From NCBI GenBank assembly GCA_023663945.1, contig JAMPGL010000008.1:23162-87161 (forward strand): a stretch of 64,000 nucleotides of DNA. The letters run 5' to 3'. This DNA is from Lachnospiraceae bacterium (GTDB lineage Bacteria; Bacillota; Clostridia; Lachnospirales; Lachnospiraceae). The notes beneath the pieces were generated by a model that was not told the DNA's origin, did no database searches, and saw only the letters and a program-made list of their open reading frames with translations. The position numbers were made by a program, and so were the translations under genes. Positions 63,832 through 64,000 of the stretch are shown here, in pieces. Positions within the stretch are counted from its first letter, which is position 1. Each line of letters opens with the position of its first letter.

Positions 63832-64000
63832 TGCAAGTTTATAAAATTTTTATATTCCAGATATTGTAATTCATTTCTTAGTCTGTTAAGATATTATCAT
63901 CTTATGAGGCAGCGATGCCTTATATCAGAACATTCTACCGTCGGCGCAGTGGCTCCGGCATAATATTTTCAGTGGTATTTTCCGCCATGTTTCAACAGGG
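63832..64000. other. Unassigned A+T-rich tail of the window
   Basis: No gene can be supported. A frame on the plus strand opens at an ATG at 63915 and runs to the window end (MPYIRTFYRRRSGSG...), with only a weak GAGGC upstream. A short open stretch also exists on the minus strand from the window edge. Either could be part of a gene beyond 64000. Confidence 0.4.

Overview
The window looks like a chromosomal segment of a spore-forming anaerobe of the Clostridia, most likely a Lachnospiraceae gut bacterium. Supporting signs are strong AGGAGG-type ribosome sites, the tig-clpP-clpX-lon-engB order, a spoIIAA-spoIIAB-sigF operon, a T-box in front of valS, a YesM/YesN-type two-component pair, and uronide-degrading enzymes. 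No rRNA, tRNA, CRISPR array, insertion sequence or prophage could be supported.

Layout. (1) 77-14798 is a glycan-utilisation locus. It holds a KduD-like SDR dehydrogenase, a heparinase II/III-family lyase, a sensor kinase/AraC regulator pair, a three-gene carbohydrate ABC importer, an unsaturated glucuronyl hydrolase (GH88), DUF2264 and DUF624 proteins, a discoidin-like protein and an L-rhamnose mutarotase homologue. None of the enzymes has a signal peptide, so the model is import of oligosaccharides followed by cytoplasmic lyase and hydrolase action and ketouronate reduction. (2) 14800-22585 is a patchy accessory stretch: two gene-start remnants, a frameshifted Schlafen/AlbA-type ATP-binding gene, a marR-adh-aldh operon with a visible operator, a DUF1016 PD-(D/E)XK nuclease and unknown membrane proteins. 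(3) 22695-26597 is a signalling pair: a pseudo-receiver/receiver protein and a PocR-domain hybrid kinase. (4) 26606-37187 is conserved housekeeping: trigger factor, ClpP, ClpX, Lon, EngB, an AI-2E family permease, a D-2-hydroxyacid dehydrogenase, TruA, VanZ-like and HdeD-like proteins. (5) 37174-44778 is a second accessory stretch: a DUF3990 (ADP-ribosyltransferase-like) gene with a small partner, a hairpin-rich dispersed repeat, an Nmad3-type gene, an XRE-methyltransferase fusion with a racemase, an AraC regulator, an alpha/beta hydrolase and orphans. (6) 44821-48937 holds tandem repeats, an aldose epimerase and an exosortase K-like/VIT-VWA pair. Upstream of that pair lies a striking array of five TTGCATCA octamers at exact 11-bp spacing. 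(7) 48986-60390 returns to core functions: valS with its T-box, fapA, folC, a TPR protein, spoIIA-sigF, a zinc-ribbon membrane protein and a phosphoribosyltransferase-like protein with an altered PRPP loop. (8) 60510-63618 encodes a 1010-residue surface protein with SH3, glucosaminidase-like, Thr/Pro-repeat and membrane-anchor regions. A second copy of the dispersed repeat follows it.

The least explained items are the exosortase/VIT-VWA pair with its phased octamer array, the orphan Nmad3 gene, the DUF3990 pair, the 72-bp identical hairpin repeat, and the phosphoribosyltransferase-like and racemase-like proteins with altered catalytic residues. All assignments come from reading motifs by eye; no database search was run.
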